Source: Eubacteriales Family XIII. Incertae Sedis bacterium (GTDB taxonomy: Bacteria > Bacillota > Clostridia > Peptostreptococcales > Anaerovoracaceae). Taken from it: DNA of 7,106 bases. Positions 6,830-7,106 of the stretch are shown in pieces. The position numbers and the translations under genes were made by a program. The notes under the pieces are model-generated. The model did no database searches and was not told the origin of the DNA. It saw only the letters and a program-made list of their open reading frames with translations. How positions within the stretch are numbered: position 1 is the stretch's first letter; every line of letters begins with the position of its first letter. Location of the stretch: the NCBI GenBank assembly GCA_031254995.1, contig JAIRTJ010000163.1, forward strand, positions 1-7,106, given 5' to 3'.

Positions 6830-7106
6830 CAGGACACCCTTTCCCCATCCGGCGCATCCGTCGTTACAAATTCATATCTGTCTCCGTTGTCCGCGAATAG
6901 CAACATGCCTTCGGACTTCTCGCCGCGAAGCATCCTCGGCTTGAGATTCGCGACGACGATCGCCTTTCGACCGACGCAATCCCCGGGCGCCCACGAATCG
7001 GCCACTCCTGAGACGATTTGGCGGACTTCCTTTCCCATTTTCACCTGAAATACGAGCAAGCTGTCCGCATTGGGATGCTTGACGCAGGAAATCACTGTGC
7101 CCACGC
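6829..7106 (-). CDS. metG: Methionyl-tRNA synthetase, C-terminal tRNA-binding domain (5' end outside window)
   Basis: This is the last 92 codons of what is most likely methionyl-tRNA synthetase, which charges tRNA-Met. The visible part is the C-terminal EMAP-II/Arc1p-like OB-fold that improves tRNA binding and dimerisation in many bacterial enzymes. Recognisable elements are VKHPNADSLLVFQV, RQIVSGVA, VGRKAIVVANLKP and LRGEKSEGMLL, then a short tail ending with TGA at 6829-6831. The frame is open to the window edge, so the catalytic domain is presumed upstream but not seen. A stand-alone tRNA-binding protein (CsaA-like or a separate MetRS beta chain) cannot be excluded; the immediate tatD neighbour supports metG. 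A GTG lies at 7102-7104, but nothing suggests it is a start. Confidence 0.87.
   Translation of the reverse strand, partial: VGTVISCVKHPNADSLLVFQVKMGKEVRQIVSGVADSWAPGDCVGRKAIVVANLKPRMLRGEKSEGMLLFADNGDRYEFVTTDAPDGERVS

Overview
All recognisable genes in this window lie on the minus strand, so transcription runs from high to low coordinates. In that direction the order is: C-terminal end of metG (methionyl-tRNA synthetase) > tatD (metal-dependent deoxyribonuclease) > tilS (tRNA-Ile lysidine synthetase) > 188-base gap > ftsH (membrane AAA+ zinc protease) > mmdA (carboxyltransferase subunit of a sodium-pumping methylmalonyl-CoA decarboxylase) > a small delta/epsilon-like decarboxylase-associated protein > the N-terminal 70 residues of the biotin carrier subunit (mmdC), cut by the window edge.

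Likely source: an anaerobic, fermentative bacterium, most plausibly Bacillota (Clostridia-like). Three things point that way: the metG-tatD pair, tilS next to ftsH, and a biotin-dependent sodium-pump decarboxylase encoded as separate small subunits. The coding sequence is moderately GC-rich, and this produces many long antisense open frames that are not genes. The taxonomic call is an inference from gene order and was not tested by any search.

Layout. Positions 7106-4447 hold a tightly packed block: metG and tatD overlap by one base (TGATG), and tatD and tilS are 4 bases apart, with tilS starting at GTG. Positions 4446-4259 hold the only sizeable gap; it has a small perfect inverted repeat and a weak hairpin followed by six T, but no promoter I can defend. 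Positions 4258-1 hold ftsH and the decarboxylase genes. ftsH (TTG start) is only 10 bases from mmdA, and the mmdA ribosome-binding site directly abuts the ftsH stop. After mmdA come gaps of 42 and 99 bases, each containing a hairpin without a T-tract.

How the genes work together: the upstream block is translation and nucleic-acid housekeeping. The downstream block encodes an energy-conserving system in which MmdA transfers the carboxyl group of methylmalonyl-CoA to biotin on MmdC, and a membrane subunit (MmdB, expected beyond coordinate 1 but not seen) decarboxylates carboxybiotin and exports Na+. No novel defence, mobile or RNA system is visible. The points worth a second look are the long acidic tail on FtsH, the missing membrane anchor in the small decarboxylase protein, the ftsH-sodium-pump operon junction and the intercistronic hairpins.
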